Part shown: positions 24,015 through 37,062 of the stretch, in pieces | Position numbering within the stretch: position 1 is the stretch's first letter | Layout of the letters: the number at the start of each line of letters is the position of its first letter | Origin: Plasmopara viticola | Taxonomy: Eukaryota > Oomycota > Peronosporomycetes > Peronosporales > Peronosporaceae | DNA: 64,000 nt | Assembly (NCBI GenBank): GCA_001695595.3 | Contig: MBPM02000011.1 | Location: forward strand, 682,001-746,000 | Reading direction: 5' to 3' | Program-made: the position numbers and the translations under genes | Notes under the pieces: model-generated | Database searches by the model: none | What the model was told of the DNA's origin: nothing | Seen by the model: the letters and a program-made list of their open reading frames with translations, nothing else

Positions 24015-27000
24015 AAATATAGCTTATTTAACTTTTGCATCCCGTCAAGCTGAAAAAAAGAAAGCGACGACAATTACTAAATGAAAATTTTTGTGCCAAT
24101 CTGTTTGAAACTAGTCATAAGAAGAGCTTCAAGTCTACAAGTTTTTAAATTGGACGAGTATTCTGGTGTCATCCTTTTTTTCTCAGCGCCAAAGTACACG
24201 GTGCTCCAAACTATCTACATTGAGGATTCTGATGGGGACTTCGTGCTGAAGGCGAAAGCAAATTGGTTCCTTCCTTTCTCATATTCGCTCATTGCGCCGA
24301 AATGGCTTTGAGATAGCGGTGTTTGCTTTTAGCGCGTCCGTCAATATGGCCAATAGTGGAATAATAACAACCAATGCTATTGAAACGGCTAAGATTTCAT
24401 GGCTGTTGCCGACGATGAGGAAATCTATTGTAACATGTTGGTACTTGCAGATGTAGAAACATGAGAACAAATGTGCTGTCATTGAGTCCAGTCCTGGTTC
24501 GTAGTTCAATTCTTATGAACACTAGAGGCCTTTTGACAATTGTGACTGAGATTTGCTGTTTACTGGCTTCTTTTATCCTCCATGTAAAGCTGGCAAGATT
24601 AAAAACGCAATTTGACATGAAGTTGGTGTACTGCTGCCACTAAGGTGAAAATATTTGTGGCTACCATTGAAATGATGGACAAGCGTGCTGAACAAGTACT
24701 TAAATATGGATAATCAGACTGTGTTCTCCGCTAGGGTCACTGTAGCGAATTAGAGGCCAAATAAGAGTTCCTGGGGTCCGTTTAAAAGGTGAGTTTCCGA
24801 ATTCGATGACTGGGCGCCTTGCAGTGGTTTACATATTGATAGTGGGGCGGGTTAAGGAACTGACATCGAAACATTGAAAAGATACCCAAAGTCCTGCCTA
24901 AATTGCGATAGCGAATTGAGTCACTTATCGAGAATAAGGGGTATAACAGAGCACGTAAAAAAAATTCTCGAAATTTCAGACCATTTTAGCTCACTTCCGC
25001 GGTGAACTGTCATTTACTGGAAAATTATTATCTTTCACGCCTTCTCTTTGCAAGGTGCTGTGTGACCTTGTCCCATCGGGTTATAAGATACACGATCATA
25101 CCGCAACAGATTGGTGTAAAAGCAGGGCATTATACTGTCGCATTTAAAGTAATTACGCGCGGAGGGTGCGCTGTGGCTGTGATTCCTTGCTTGTGATTTA
25201 ATTGAAGATATGAACAGCAACTAGAGGAGCCAAAATGACATTCATTTGCTGAGCGATGAGCTTTCAAATAACACACTCAGCCAACTTTCGTTTCCTGTAT
25301 AGAACCCTGCTTAAGAGGGTCTTCAATTTGAAGAGATGAACACAGGCTGGCAAATTGCGGTGCCATTCGAGCTTGGGTGTCTACTTTTCTTGTAAATCCT
25401 TAACCCAGATTGATGATGGAGGTGTTGCCAATAACCCGTCTCACGACTTTGCTCGGTGGGTTTTCTTTAAGATCTACGGTGGAGAAGCTAAAGAAGACCG
25501 CCTTTGGTCGAGACAATGCCTCGAACGCTCATGGTTGTTTAGGTACTGCTAACTTTAACGCGATTAGGTTCTGCTGGCAGAAATAGAATTCCTACGTAAC
25601 AAATTGGCACGAGTGATGAAGTATAATGTTCTGAGACGCATTGTGAGCCGTACTAACCCTCTCTGACGACTATCCCTGGATTGAATCGGCTCCAACTTTA
25701 AGCCTGAGAAGTCACCTAAAAAGGGAATTTTTTCGGTGTTTCGGGTCGAAGCCCGTTTGGCAAAATTTATAACGTTCCAAAACACCTTATAGCTATATTT
25801 ACAGTGGTGAGTTCACAAATACGTAATAGGTACGAAAAGAGGAGCGTGGAAATGCGTTCAATGTAGACGGATCAACCTGTCTGAGTCTACGCCCTGTCTC
25901 CAGTGTTATGCTCATGGCGTTGTCATCCCAACGAAAATGAGAAATGTTGTCAAAGCTGTGTCGAGCAAATGAGTGGCCGAACACAGACATGTGAGCCAAT
26001 TAAGAACCAAATTCTTATTTGCTGAATGATCGAGGCCTGTTTGGTCAGCAATTGCCTCGAGTACAAAGCGTTTGGATCGGAATATATCGGTCAAATTCCA
26101 TCTGCTAATAGATCTCATGGCACGCACTAATCGTTTATCCAAATTTTAGACTGCAAGCTAATTTAAATTCAGCTTAGCAAATACAAGGCTTGTGGTGAAG
26201 GTGAAAAGAGATCAAAGTCTGATTCAAACGGGCCAGATCCACGATCCACCGAGCTCAATAACGTAAATACCTGGTTTAATCAAGTCCCTCGGGCATAAAG
26301 CGAGATCGATCCCATCCTAAGGTCAACTATTCTCGGAGCGAGCAGAGCAACGAGCTGTGACAGCGCTTTTTAAATGTAGCTGCAAGGTCAATCTCTAAAG
26401 ACAGATAATTATATCTGACGTTAGAGTTGGATGGCGATGTGGAAATAACTTAATTCGAGCCTCTCTCCAAAGGGTTTTGTGCTTTTAAAGCTAACCAGGC
26501 TCTAGGGTGTCTGAGTTCGTTCATTTGAATGAGTGTCGCGCGTCGATGCCTCGATTGCATTGTTGTAAATTCTACTACTGTCAATGCTTTTGAGACTACA
26601 ATAACTAGCTAGTAATAACAGAGTCTTCATAGAGGTGGCTTGTGAGTTGCAGATCTTCGTTCTGATACAATGTATCTTTGGCAGGTCTAACAGGTCATTA
26701 AATACTTGGGCACGCGCTTGTTCATGTGGGCTCGATATGTACGGAAACATCTCGGCTTAAAGATTGCTTATTGAGCCTTTTAGAAGTATAACAAATTCTA
26801 GGTCTTGACAAAATTTCGAGCTTAAACTTTTAAATTTACGCTGACGCGGAGAACATCATCTGTCCTGATATACTGCAGCCGCTATCGACACTCAATTTTG
26901 ACTTCTCCGCAATAGATGCTGTACTATCTTGGTTTTCAAATTGTGTATCGAAAAAAGCATTCAATTGAAGAAGCATCCGACTTAGCTGAATTAGCGCAAC

Positions 27001-28232
27001 TCTATTTCTGGCTTGCACGAATGCGCGGTGGCAAGTGTACTTAGCATGCCCAATATATATTTGATTCGAATTTTTTTTCCACGAGCCTTTTGCTTAAGCC
27101 ATCAAAGGTGTATGACCGCCTTCTGTAAGAATGCGTGGTTCAAATATACATCTTTAGTCCAAAAACATGACATCCCACTATAATTAAGGCCATTGAGGTT
27201 CGGCCACTTCCATCGAACCAGGGATTGGCTTGACCTTGTCATTTCTTTTACATATGTAAATTGCAAGTAGCGTAGATGCGGCAAGGCAACTGTCCTTGAG
27301 AAGAAGAATAAAGAACTTAAAAAAATCCAGCACAGAAAGCCAGTTAAAAGGTTAATTTCGATCCAGAACAACCGCGTCCGATTTTGGCATCAGCAGCGCA
27401 CTGCTAGACGCAGACCCTATGGCTCACAAAAGACTACTTGACAGTAATTTTGATCGGAATACGACTTTTGGCTCATTACACACGCACTATTGCCGACTCA
27501 ATCTGTAATCTCAAATAAACATCGAGGGGCTTTTTTTGGAAGAAAGGAGTAGTGCAGGATAATGCCAACATACTACTTAAAAGGGTAAGACTGATATTAA
27601 TATATAACATATATGCTTTATCGAATCTTTCGCGTTCCTGACACAGCATGAGTCGGTGTGCATTATCATTTTTTCAAGGCAATCTTTTGAACGTAGTCAT
27701 AATTGTAATGTGGGACGTCTTAGGGAAATATAGTGCTCGTTAAGGCCCCCAGACAAACATGAGGTCCTAAAATGCAGCCACAGCCTGTTTAGGTGATTCT
27801 TGCTCAGAACGTGAACACGGGTAACTTAAGGTGGATGTTAGTGTTCATATCTACAATCATTTGGCCATAAAGCTCAGTGGTCGCACACCTATAAGGATGT
27901 GTGATTTGTGCGGTCGGTCGAATATAAGGATTAAGCGACATACCGCTGAAGCTCGAGGACCTCGCGCTGGACACGCGGCGTTTAATCTGATCGTCAAAAA
28001 GATTTTGCTTCTCCTGTAAGACCTCATAGATTCTTAAGTGTCCCAGAATAACGTGGTCTGATCGCCTGAGTAGACCCCGAAAGAAACCTAAAGCGTGTAC
28101 AAGCTGTTGCGCAGAACCAGCAGCTCCTTACGTAAAGATTACAAATAGGGGCGACCTTCCCTGCGTCTCGACTGCCAAATCAGTAAATTTTGTATGCGGA
28201 GCGTATTTCAAGCAGGAGAGTTGAGCATCAGT
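24015..28232. other. Gene-poor AT-rich tract
   Basis: No gene supported. Open frames are under 90 codons, overlap on both strands and show no motif. A (TATTG)n tract at the right end belongs to the SINE-like copy that follows. Confidence 0.5.
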
Positions 28233-28243
28233 AGCTTCTAATA

Positions 28244-28574
28244 TTGTATTGTATTGTATTGTATTACGTTATCGCGTTGCCAAGTTATGCACGTGCTAGG
28301 CTCTATGGCTAGTCCACGGCATAGAGTGGTGTCCGCATACGTCGGGTTTCGTTCGGCGGGCAGTGCAGCCAGCACCGAGGCCGTGAGGGTCTTCCATTAT
28401 TTTGTGTAGTTCTGACTTGGTAAGAGCCCAGGTGGCGCTCTGGTGCTGGAGACCGTCGCGTCGAGGGTGAGACTCGTTAGAGACCTGCAGATGCCCGAGA
28501 GCACCTGCCCGACGCGCGCGAGCATTTAGCCCCCGCGCTTGGAAGGAGGGCGTCACCCCAACCTTTTCCGAAAA
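28244..28574 (-). mobile_element. SINE-like retroposon, copy 1, with 11-bp target duplication
   Basis: Read on the minus strand the element starts at TTTTCGGAAAAGGTTGGGG and ends in a pentanucleotide tail (ATACA)n, seen on + as TATTGTATTG. It is flanked by the direct repeat AGCTTCTAATA at 28233-28243 and 28575-28585, the mark of target-primed insertion. Two further copies lie at 43475-43801 and 53149-53475. It is only about 330 bp and encodes no reverse transcriptase, so it is non-autonomous and would rely on a LINE in trans. I could not find convincing pol III A and B boxes, so a tRNA origin is not shown. An open frame of 86 codons spans it but is shared with the other copies only because the element is GC-rich. 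Confidence 0.85.
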
Positions 28575-28585
28575 AGCTTCTAATA

Positions 28586-30321
28586 AAGTGGCTTAATTTT
28601 CCTGCTTAGTTCTTGTCCGGGATATTCAGCCAGGACAAGCAGATTTTTTAATACAAGGTGCGGTATTTTGGGCGTTCATCGGACCATATGTCAAATACCT
28701 CATACCCGCGCTTGAAGTTTGGTTTCTAAGCACTTGACTTTTAATCATGCTGAAGCTTATGTTAATTGTCGTCGACCCACCTAGTAAGCAAGCTACAGCT
28801 ATAATTTAAACTCGGATATTTGCAGTATCTCGTCCACGATGGTTAAATTTCTGATTGTCATACCCTAGAGTCTACCTTACCCCAAAAAAGATTTCACGAA
28901 TGAACCGGGAGTGTGTCAGTGTCAGGAAATATAGTGCAGGTCACGCATGCCTTCAGGCTTCTTGCGACGTCGAGTAGAATTGTAGAGGACGGTGTTATGG
29001 GCCACCGTGAGGTCGCTTATTGCTTTTATAAAGCTCGAAGATACAGCATGAGAAGTGCTTTTGAATATCTTGCGGCGCGCGAAGCAGATGAGCATACTGC
29101 TCGAAATCGCTCATTATGACGGCTTCGCGGCCCGTCACAATAAGCGATTTCAAGCAGTAGTGAGCAAGAATCCAAACAAAAATTTGTCATATTCAATGTC
29201 TAGTGGCAAAGATGATTTTAAAATATACGGTGGGAGCCGCGCGTTCCTTACCACCGTCTAGTGAAGGAAACTTTTAGATCCTCATTTGCTTTAGCGTCTC
29301 TCTCCCTGACAAGCTTTTGGCTCGCTACTCATGGCACAAGCAAAGTGTTTGCTGCAGATGCAGTCTTGGTAGTAGACGCTGCCTTTGTTGGTGGTACAGC
29401 CTTTACAGGCACGGAGTTACTGATTTTAGTGCAGTAGTTTCTGTGGAGCCGATAACGTTGACGTCGCCTCGGCCATCGAGAAATGGTCCGGCCAATTGAT
29501 GGCCCGATTTGCTGCTTCTTTCTCCGTGGTTATGACTGAATCAGCTTTACGATTAAAGGTCAAAAATGATAGATAGTACTCATCTCTACTATCAGATGTT
29601 TTTAAATTCTTGTGGAAATAAGCCGAGATTATGTAGTAAAAGCCGGCTTCCCAATAAAAAAAGAATTTTGAACGATGGTGGCTAATTTGTATGCGAGGTA
29701 TATATGTCTATTCTGCCTAAAATACCCTAAAATTTAGTGCATGCGAAATAGGGTGAACAGTGTATCAAATCAATCAGTCTTATTCAATGCGCATGTCGAA
29801 ATCCTTAAGCCCGAAGTATTGGCGCTCGTTTATCAAAATATCTAATATCTTCTTGCACGACTTCTATGTAAAATTGTTTACGTGCCCTGCAGACCGCGAA
29901 ATGCGATGGAAGGTTTGTAGTTACAGCTCTTATAAAGAAAGTAATGACTATTTATGTCATCGTTGAGATTAAATGCCACTTACAAGATTTTGGACGTAGA
30001 TCTTTGTTGTTGCTTTACGTCTCTCGTTAAATCCTTTATTGCCTACAAGCCTTTCCTTCACTTAAATACTGCTGCTTCTGTAGAAAAGACTAGAGTCGGT
30101 ATGGCAGCCAAGTTTGCGCCTATGCTGGTTTATCTGGTATGCCCAATTTCTGCAAAAGGAGTTATTTGCTACTTTTCAAAGACGTACTTAGTTTTTGCAA
30201 CGAGTAGAGAGTGCTAACTTGAAAATGTATAATTATGTAATACACACAATTATGCGACTCTAACCTTTTTTCGTCCTATTTCCATGCTTAATATTCACAC
30301 AAATATTATTTTAATAGCGAT
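28586..30321. other. Gene-poor tract
   Basis: No supported gene. Short open frames near 28913-29261 show no recognised domain. A stretch near 28940-28980 weakly resembles one near 36350-36395 (both contain a TTCAGGCT.CT..CGACG.CGAG pattern), possibly old transposon debris. Confidence 0.4.
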
Positions 30322-30765
30322 ATGCCAGCGCTAGAAGTGGAGGCACCAACGACTACGGCAGCTGCGAAAGCCGTCTCTCAAATGCATTTGAAAAACACGA
30401 GGCATTCAGAAGAGCTGATGGAGGCTTCTTTGCGCTTGTGTATCCCGCTAGAGCTAAAGATTCTCAGCGCTCTGGTGATGCTATTCCTTTTCCTTTTGTT
30501 CCTTATTGTGGTGCTCTGGGATCGCTACGGCAAGGAAATCGGGGAACTCTACACGTCACCTACAGGCTCAAAGGCACAGCGACAAAACACAAATGGTGGG
30601 CTTCTATTTGTACAAATTGCTACGATGCGATACTATAGTGTTATGTCTTACGATTTCTGTTGAATAGATGTTAAAGTACACGACGTGGCCGACGAATTTT
30701 CCATCTACCAAAAGCTACCTACCTTCTTTTACGAGTACATGCCTAGACGAAAAAAACAAGACTAG
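30322..30765 (+). CDS. Small single-pass membrane protein, two exons, function unknown
   Basis: Predicted exons 30322-30595 and 30668-30765 with a 72-bp intron (GTGGGC...GAATAG); 123 residues. Without splicing the frame runs on to a stop at 30663, but the spliced version continues through an acidic then aromatic-basic tail (DVKVHDVADEF, FFYEYMPRRKKQD) ending at TAG. Residues about 47-66 form one strongly hydrophobic segment (ILSALVMLFLFLLFLIVVLW) preceded by an Ala/Thr-rich N-terminus and followed by charged residues. This is the layout of a tail-side single-pass protein. I recognise no family. Its stop lies only 18 bp from the stop of the convergent transporter gene. The splice is inferred from frame continuity and would need transcript support. 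Confidence 0.6.
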
Positions 30766-30783
30766 AGCTTTTGTGTATTAACG

Positions 30784-31899
30784 TTAACTTAACTTATTGG
30801 TGGGGCTGGACACACTGTCAGTAACATCTGTGTCAGTCTTGTCTTGGACCATTTCGGTCGAGGCCACCTTAATGTACTGGGGCAATACATCCATCGCTTT
30901 CGTCTCGACTGGTAAGGAATAGATGTAAACGCCCAAACTTACAAAGGAAACAGCAGCCACTGTGTATAGTGTTAATGGTTGACCAAAAAGCAAAGCACTC
31001 AGCAGCGGTAGAAGGACTAGCTCTAATGCACTGGCGATCGCTTTGCGGATCGAGTCCAACTGTTTAAGAAATAGACTTGTAACCACTCCAATAAATGACA
31101 TGATGAGCACCATCGGAAGCACGTAGAAAGAAAAGAGCACGCTAAAGTTGGCAATGGTTAAAGCTTCTTGAGCAGTCTGGCCAGTCAGTCCTAGCGCGAG
31201 CATTCCCATGGTGCAGACGATAGAGTCGAGGTACATGAAGATATTTTGTAGATTCACCGGAATTGCAGCTTGTTTTTTTAAAAGCAGTTCATTGTACACG
31301 CCTGCAAAAGTGCTGCTAAGGATTTGTACCAACAACATTCCGTAAGCCATGAGCGTCGGGTCATTATCCTTAACACGCAGCGTAGCCGATTTGTTGGGGT
31401 CCTGCGAACCCAGCGTCTTGATCGTGCACCCCATCGTTGTGATGCCTAAAGACATCCACTGAAAGCGATTCAGTTTTTTTGAAAACATCATCTGGTGCAG
31501 GACTCCAGTAACCACAAGCCGGAACTGCATCAGCAGGAAATAGGTTGTAGCGTCGAACGCGCGCAAATTAATGTAAGACAACACGTCATAGACCACATAG
31601 AGCCCTGACGGAATAAAGTAGAGCAAGAGAAGACCCCGATGTTCCTGGCCTTGAGCCAGCATAAAGCGGATGCGCGTGGCTAGCGGTAACGTTGGCTGGG
31701 TGTCTGAAGTCAAGTACATGTAGGTGGCCAAAAGCAGCTTTAACAGCGATTGCATCACCACGGCACAGGCCGAATTGAAGCGTATGCCTTGAAGCTTAGC
31801 TAGCTCATTTAGCATTCCATAGCTCACCCACAGCCAGATGTACGTGACAAAGATACCTCGTTGAGCCTTTGTTTCGAGTCCCAGCGGTGCTGCCATCAT
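30784..31899 (-). CDS. Nucleotide-sugar transporter, SLC35A-like
   Basis: A single-exon 371-residue multi-pass membrane protein with about ten hydrophobic segments. It resembles the nucleotide-sugar transporter family (SLC35A: CMP-sialic acid, UDP-galactose and UDP-GlcNAc carriers), which exchange cytosolic nucleotide sugars for luminal nucleoside monophosphate in the Golgi or ER. Family signs include Leu/Gln patterns in YFLLMQFRLVVTGVL (120-134), the segment TFAGVYNELLLKK (197-209), NLQNIFMY (216-223) and a late segment with SIRKAIASALELVLLPLLSA. The C-terminal tail is hydrophilic and probably cytosolic. The substrate cannot be told from sequence. Two adjacent ATG codons start the frame; I chose the first. 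It sits 94 bp downstream of the ankyrin gene on the same strand and is tail-to-tail with the small membrane protein. Confidence 0.85.
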   Translation of the reverse strand: MMAAPLGLETKAQRGIFVTYIWLWVSYGMLNELAKLQGIRFNSACAVVMQSLLKLLLATYMYLTSDTQPTLPLATRIRFMLAQGQEHRGLLLLYFIPSGLYVVYDVLSYINLRAFDATTYFLLMQFRLVVTGVLHQMMFSKKLNRFQWMSLGITTMGCTIKTLGSQDPNKSATLRVKDNDPTLMAYGMLLVQILSSTFAGVYNELLLKKQAAIPVNLQNIFMYLDSIVCTMGMLALGLTGQTAQEALTIANFSVLFSFYVLPMVLIMSFIGVVTSLFLKQLDSIRKAIASALELVLLPLLSALLFGQPLTLYTVAAVSFVSLGVYIYSLPVETKAMDVLPQYIKVASTEMVQDKTDTDVTDSVSSPTNKLS

Positions 31900-31907
31900 T
31901 TAGTGCA

Positions 31908-31915
31908 GAAGTGAA
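31908..31915 (-). promoter_or_regulatory. Possible initiator element of the transporter gene
   Basis: On the minus strand TTCACTTC fits the oomycete initiator consensus YTCAYTYY. It is only 9 bases before the first ATG, which would give a very short leader or favour the second ATG. Weak evidence. Confidence 0.25.
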
Positions 31916-31993
31916 CTTACCGATGTATTGTGCAAATGTATAGGTTTTGGAAGATGCGTACTAAATAATTGTAAAGGAAATCTACTTTTAATG

Positions 31994-32818
31994 TTACCCC
32001 AGCAATTCTATAATACCAGACGACAAGGCGAGCTCTGTGGGCGTCTTTCCAGCTTTATCACGAATTGTGGGGGTAGCACCTGCCTTTAAAAGCGCCTTCA
32101 CGATAGAATGAAAGCCACCGCGAGCTGCGAGGTGAAGGGCCGTGTTACCTTCTACATTTGTGTGATTAGGGCTTGCTCCGTTGTCCAAAAGCTTCTCAAC
32201 AACAGCAATATGACCAGCCGACACGGCCTTCATCAGTGGAGAAACTTCTTGCAAAGTAGTGACGTTCACCTTGGCGCCGGCATTCAACAGTAGCACAATG
32301 ATATTCAAAATCCCTCTGGACGCTGCAAAATGCAGAGGCGTGTTACCAGCTTCGTCTTTCGATTCAACACAGACGCCGAGCTTAATCAGCTGCTCGACGA
32401 CGGGCAGTCGCGAGTGATTAATAGCATGGTGAAGAGGACGAAGACCGCCAAAGCTGATGATTTCGAGATCGGCGCCATGGTCTGCAAGATATTCCACGAC
32501 TTCAAGATAACCATTTCTAGCAGCCCAAACCAGCGCCGTACATCCATACGAATCCTTTGCATTCACATTCAAAGGTGTAGGCACTTTGCCTCTCTCGATG
32601 TTGTCATTCGGCTCCACAAGCGTTTTCAATAATTGTAGATTTCCGATTGCAGCCATCTTAAAGGGATTTATGTCCACCTCGGGGATTTCAAACTTCAGTG
32701 GTGGTGCCATAGTCTGTAGACTCAGTTCACAAGGTATAGTAAGACTTCGAGTTGAGTCGTTTTCAATTGTGTCGGTTATGTTTTTAAGATTAAAGAAGTC
32801 ACGAATTTTGCGCAACAA
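31994..32818 (-). CDS. Ankyrin-repeat protein
   Basis: A single-exon frame of 274 residues made almost entirely of ankyrin repeats after a roughly 50-residue leader. About seven repeats are visible, several with the canonical TPLH/TALH core: YGCTALVWAARNG, GGLRPLHHAINHS, AGNTPLHFAASRG, EVSPLMKAVSAGH, EGNTALHLAARGG and AGKTPTELALSSG, each followed by a VV/II-LL helix and a GA-type loop. Ankyrin repeats mediate protein binding; the partner is unknown and no enzymatic domain is fused. The start at 32818 gives a leader MLRKIRDFFNLKN; an internal Met at residue 37 (codon at 32708-32710) just before the repeats is an equally reasonable start. It is arranged head-to-tail with the transporter, separated by 94 bp. 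Confidence 0.88.
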   Translation of the reverse strand: MLRKIRDFFNLKNITDTIENDSTRSLTIPCELSLQTMAPPLKFEIPEVDINPFKMAAIGNLQLLKTLVEPNDNIERGKVPTPLNVNAKDSYGCTALVWAARNGYLEVVEYLADHGADLEIISFGGLRPLHHAINHSRLPVVEQLIKLGVCVESKDEAGNTPLHFAASRGILNIIVLLLNAGAKVNVTTLQEVSPLMKAVSAGHIAVVEKLLDNGASPNHTNVEGNTALHLAARGGFHSIVKALLKAGATPTIRDKAGKTPTELALSSGIIELLG

Positions 32819-35800
32819 TCCGTTTGAATTTTAATTATTTTTTCTATTTAATCGTACACTGTTTTCTTACCCATATATTATATTCTTTACGGTCTCCCGT
32901 TGCGACCGTTCACTATTTTCGACTCGGCGTGTGCAGTAAATTGCATCTCAAAGCTCAATAATTCGTACAATACATGAATGTTTTAGACTTATCTATACCT
33001 TGTAATAAGCACTACTCTTAACTCTCAGGCACTTGTTTGCAAACCGGTACAAAATATGCCCAGTCTCAAAAGGCACCTTTTCACGTAAAGTCAAATGGAA
33101 CACTGAAGCGTTAGCTGCAAAATCTTTATACTCTTTGTGATATCGTTATATATTTAGGGCCGGATTCGGGTAAAGGTGAATAATCTGATAATACTTTCTT
33201 TTTTTTAGCTTGTCTTAATTTGCAAATAATCGAAAAGGTAAACTAATTACACAGGAAATATAATAGGTACTGAATTTTATATGGCTGAGGGGGCGAAAAA
33301 ACGATAGGCTGTAGTCGGCCAAATATGGAACTCACTAGGAAATGAATAGAGATTACGACCCAGTTTGAATACTTTACGCTGTAACTTGCGGTGGTCGATT
33401 TAATTGTGAAGATTCTCTGTTGTATGGCCACAACCTGCACTTCTCTTCTGTGCAAGGTGCTAAGTAAAGTTGTCAAATCTGGTGGTACGTGTAGTCAGTT
33501 CTACGCCCACCCAAATAGTTATACTACTAGAATCCTCGCAAAGGCCCCGGGACATATAGGATCATCTTATCGTATTTGTCGGATGAGTAGTTCGCATCGC
33601 TCAATGTACAAGTGGCTTTTCTGGGCCTGAATGGCGGCTACATTTGTGCACCTTGCTGTTTAGAGTGTGTCATGATGTTTAGCCTCTAAGAGCAAAGTGT
33701 ATGCCCGAAGGCTAAGAGAGCAATAGCGCTTCATGTGATTCGCTATTTGAAAGGACGAAATTTTCGAACCCTTTTTCTGTTTGATATAGGTAAATGGCCA
33801 AAAAGGTGGCCTTACTTACCGAAGATTAGGTGTTTGTGGTATTAGCACCATTATATTCAAGAGCACGAGGCACTTACCCTTGAAGCATCTTCGGCGGAGT
33901 GATTAAGTAGCGCTCCCCTCGGCAAAATTTATTTTCATCAGCGCCCGCGCTCTCATACCTTCAAGCAAAAGATGTTACGAGCTTCATAAATATGTTGGTG
34001 ATCATTGAAACGCCACCTCAAACAAAATCGTATGACCGTGTATGGGCATCCTGAGGTTAGGCTGTCTTGTGTTAAATGTATCACGGGGTCATCAAAGTGC
34101 ATACTTTAATAACTTAAAGGTCTGAAGAGGATTACTGGCCAAAATTGTGTCCTTAGAGTCAGAGAAAAGTTGGTCACCAGTGCTTAACTGTGGAGGAAAT
34201 GGATTTCCATTTCAAATGCGTGATTGCTACACATGAGAATATAGGCTTAGAGAGCGTGACAACTATCAATAAAGTAATCAGCAGTAGTGGACTGACTGCT
34301 GAACACGTAAATGTACAAAGTCTTATAACTATTTCGATTTCTGGCTGTATTGGCGTTTTGAAAAATTGGCTAACCGACAAACGAGTGCGGTCCTTCGAAA
34401 TAGGCAAACTTATGCTTATAGCAAGAGCAGCGAGGATAAGTCAGTCTATTTAAGAGGCTGGTATAGAAACTCAAGGATTGAGGGAAAATTGACCTGGCTG
34501 TAATTTCAAGAGATTCGCAAGCACAAAGTTATTTCACATCCTTGACATAGTAAAGTATAACTTATCTGCACGCTAATTGTAGCTTAAGATGTATACTTTT
34601 TTAATCGATCGGCTGAGAAAGACTATAGGGGCCAGCCGCTCAAATCCGCGATGTCGTGTTCGAAGATCCACTGCCAAAATTGCCTTAGAGATATGAGCCA
34701 ATTTTATGGCCTCCTTTAAGGCTCGGCGTACTGTGTCACCAGGCAATGTGCACTGTCACAAGAGTTACGTACACTTTAAATTGTCTTATTATGCCAGAAA
34801 GGTCAAAAATGGCATGGTTCGGAAGTGAAAACACCCGCCAATGTTACCGATTCTCGGGATCGAAAGTTGAACGGAAAGTGGCAACTTGCCTATGCTTAAA
34901 ATAAACTGAATAGTGCAATGATATCAGCAAAATATTAGCACGTGTTGCCTTACAGCGTATCAAACTAACTATGTGAGGGCTTAAAAATTTTAAATAGCTA
35001 CCATCTGTTCTCATGGGAAAAGCAGGTATTTTCTTACGGTGCTATTCGCCTGTCGGCCTTCTTGGCGATTTCCGAACGTCCCAGTGAAATTTTAATGTCT
35101 TGACTCATTGCTGATTCGATAATTACAAAATTTCGCTCAGTTGCGCTTTGTCAAGCAGCTTATCCTTAGTTGCTTTAAAAGGGATCTGTCAACTTTGAAG
35201 GCTTGCTTGGGCGAAAAATGAAAATCGTTAGAAACTTTAACGACCGATATATTCTTACGACAACACCGGCAGATGTCTCTTTGTGGCAAAGAAGATCATG
35301 TATTCAGCAGCTTTGCAAGCAGTATAGGCACAAGCAGGTTCTAGAGATTGGTAGGACAAAATCAAAACGAATATTTGCTAAAGCTTTTTTTAATGCCAAT
35401 GATAGCATTATAGCGCTGGTCGTATCAGTATCACTCATTTGCTTTAGATTGGTCGGTTTGTAGCGTAACGAATCCCCGCTTTACTTGCACGAGCACTTCG
35501 GTATACAGGAAAAAATTAAGATATCTCCCTGGATTTCGTATAAGATCAGTCTACACTCATTTTGAATGAGCAATAAGCTGTTGGATGAAATCGTCAGGAC
35601 AAGTGTTACGATCGTATCTGCCGAAAAGTATACAAAAGAATCGTTAAGAAACACATAAAGAGACATAAGTGTTCTATTTAAGAAACAAAGCATTGTAATC
35701 CGCCAAAATCTGCCATTGGTAAAGGCAAATCTTTATTTATAGAAGATCGTAGCATTAGGCCTTTCAATGTCTGAAAAGGTATATATCGGCGAACACAATT

Positions 35801-37062
35801 GAGCTTAGACAAAGAGTACTGGGAACGTGCCCAAGTTTTCGTGTGAGATTCTCAAAAAGGTATTACGATATTCAGGACTCTTACTCCAGTGAAGTTATTA
35901 GGTCTCTCTCTCATCACTTTCATTTTTTGCCCCCACGCTTGACCTAGCTGATGAGGTAAGTGCACATACGTCGGCTGAAATTGCTCATAACCACCACTGC
36001 AATAAATGTAGGGCCAAGGATGCAAGGCTGCGTTCCTAAAGCGACTAAACGAGACAATAGGTTCTTTCGAAACCCAACCCTGCTGTTTAGCCAAATTTAA
36101 GAATCTTCTCCTCGAGAATCTTGAAAGGCCTTGAAAGCCTCTATCAGCGTATACCATAAATTACATTTTTGATACTCGGGAAGGTCAACGATACTTTTTC
36201 TAGTCAGCAAGTTGACCATCAAGCTCGCGGATGCAAATATTTCGTCCAAAATAGTTGCTTTTTAGAATTGAGATATTCAAAGATTCACACGATTCTGCAA
36301 TATTATCTCTATCTGGATCATGTTGACGACATCATCCTCATAATTATGAAGCAAGTCACCTCGGTCTTCAGGCTCCTCACGACGCCGAGAAACCCTAAAG
36401 AAGGATATGTTGCAATGTCATAAGCCCGCGCATAGTCCTTGTAATGTCGTGTTGCAGCAATGGTTTCTTTTAAGTTTTCTTTAGTTGACACGGCCACATA
36501 AGCGGTCACCTCCAGAGAGTCTGCATAAACGTGTGATTTGAATTCGGCCGTTGGATATAGATTTGTATCTCTGATCTGAAAGGTTTGCACAGAAGTTTTC
36601 GGCTAGCACTCATTTGCTTCTGCTGAATCTAATGAATGCCTTTATGGGCGGAAGTTAGGTTGTTCAGCAAAACAAGGCTTTCCGTTTAGAGAATTCCTTA
36701 AAAATATGAGCGAAAGGCATCCTATCAACTCGTACATTGGGATATTCTTAAGGACATCACAGCTTGTGCTTAAGTTGCAAAGCTACCTCGATTTGATAAA
36801 AAGAGTTACAGCTGTATAAAGTATGAATAATTTTTGCGTAAAAAATCAATTATCACTCCGCAATCTATTGCAGGCACAAAACTTATCAAAATTGGGATTA
36901 GTAAACAGTCGCTAACGAACTATCCTGCACGGCTCTTCTGTGCAAGAAACGGCGTGATTTGACGTATTGAGGCTCGCTTTTTCGTTAATTTGAAGACTTT
37001 AATTGCATACAATTAATGGTGTGACGAACACACTCGACTCCTTACACGAAAAAGACGTCTGA
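32819..37062. other. Gene-poor AT-rich tract
   Basis: No gene supported. Frames of 90-101 codons on the minus strand at 35852-36157 and 36318-36590 have protein-like composition but no domain I recognise, and could be relics of old transposons. Confidence 0.4.

Noticed and set aside
35852..36157. 101-codon minus-strand frame with protein-like composition
   Set aside because: No recognisable family, and several frames of this length are expected by chance in the tract.
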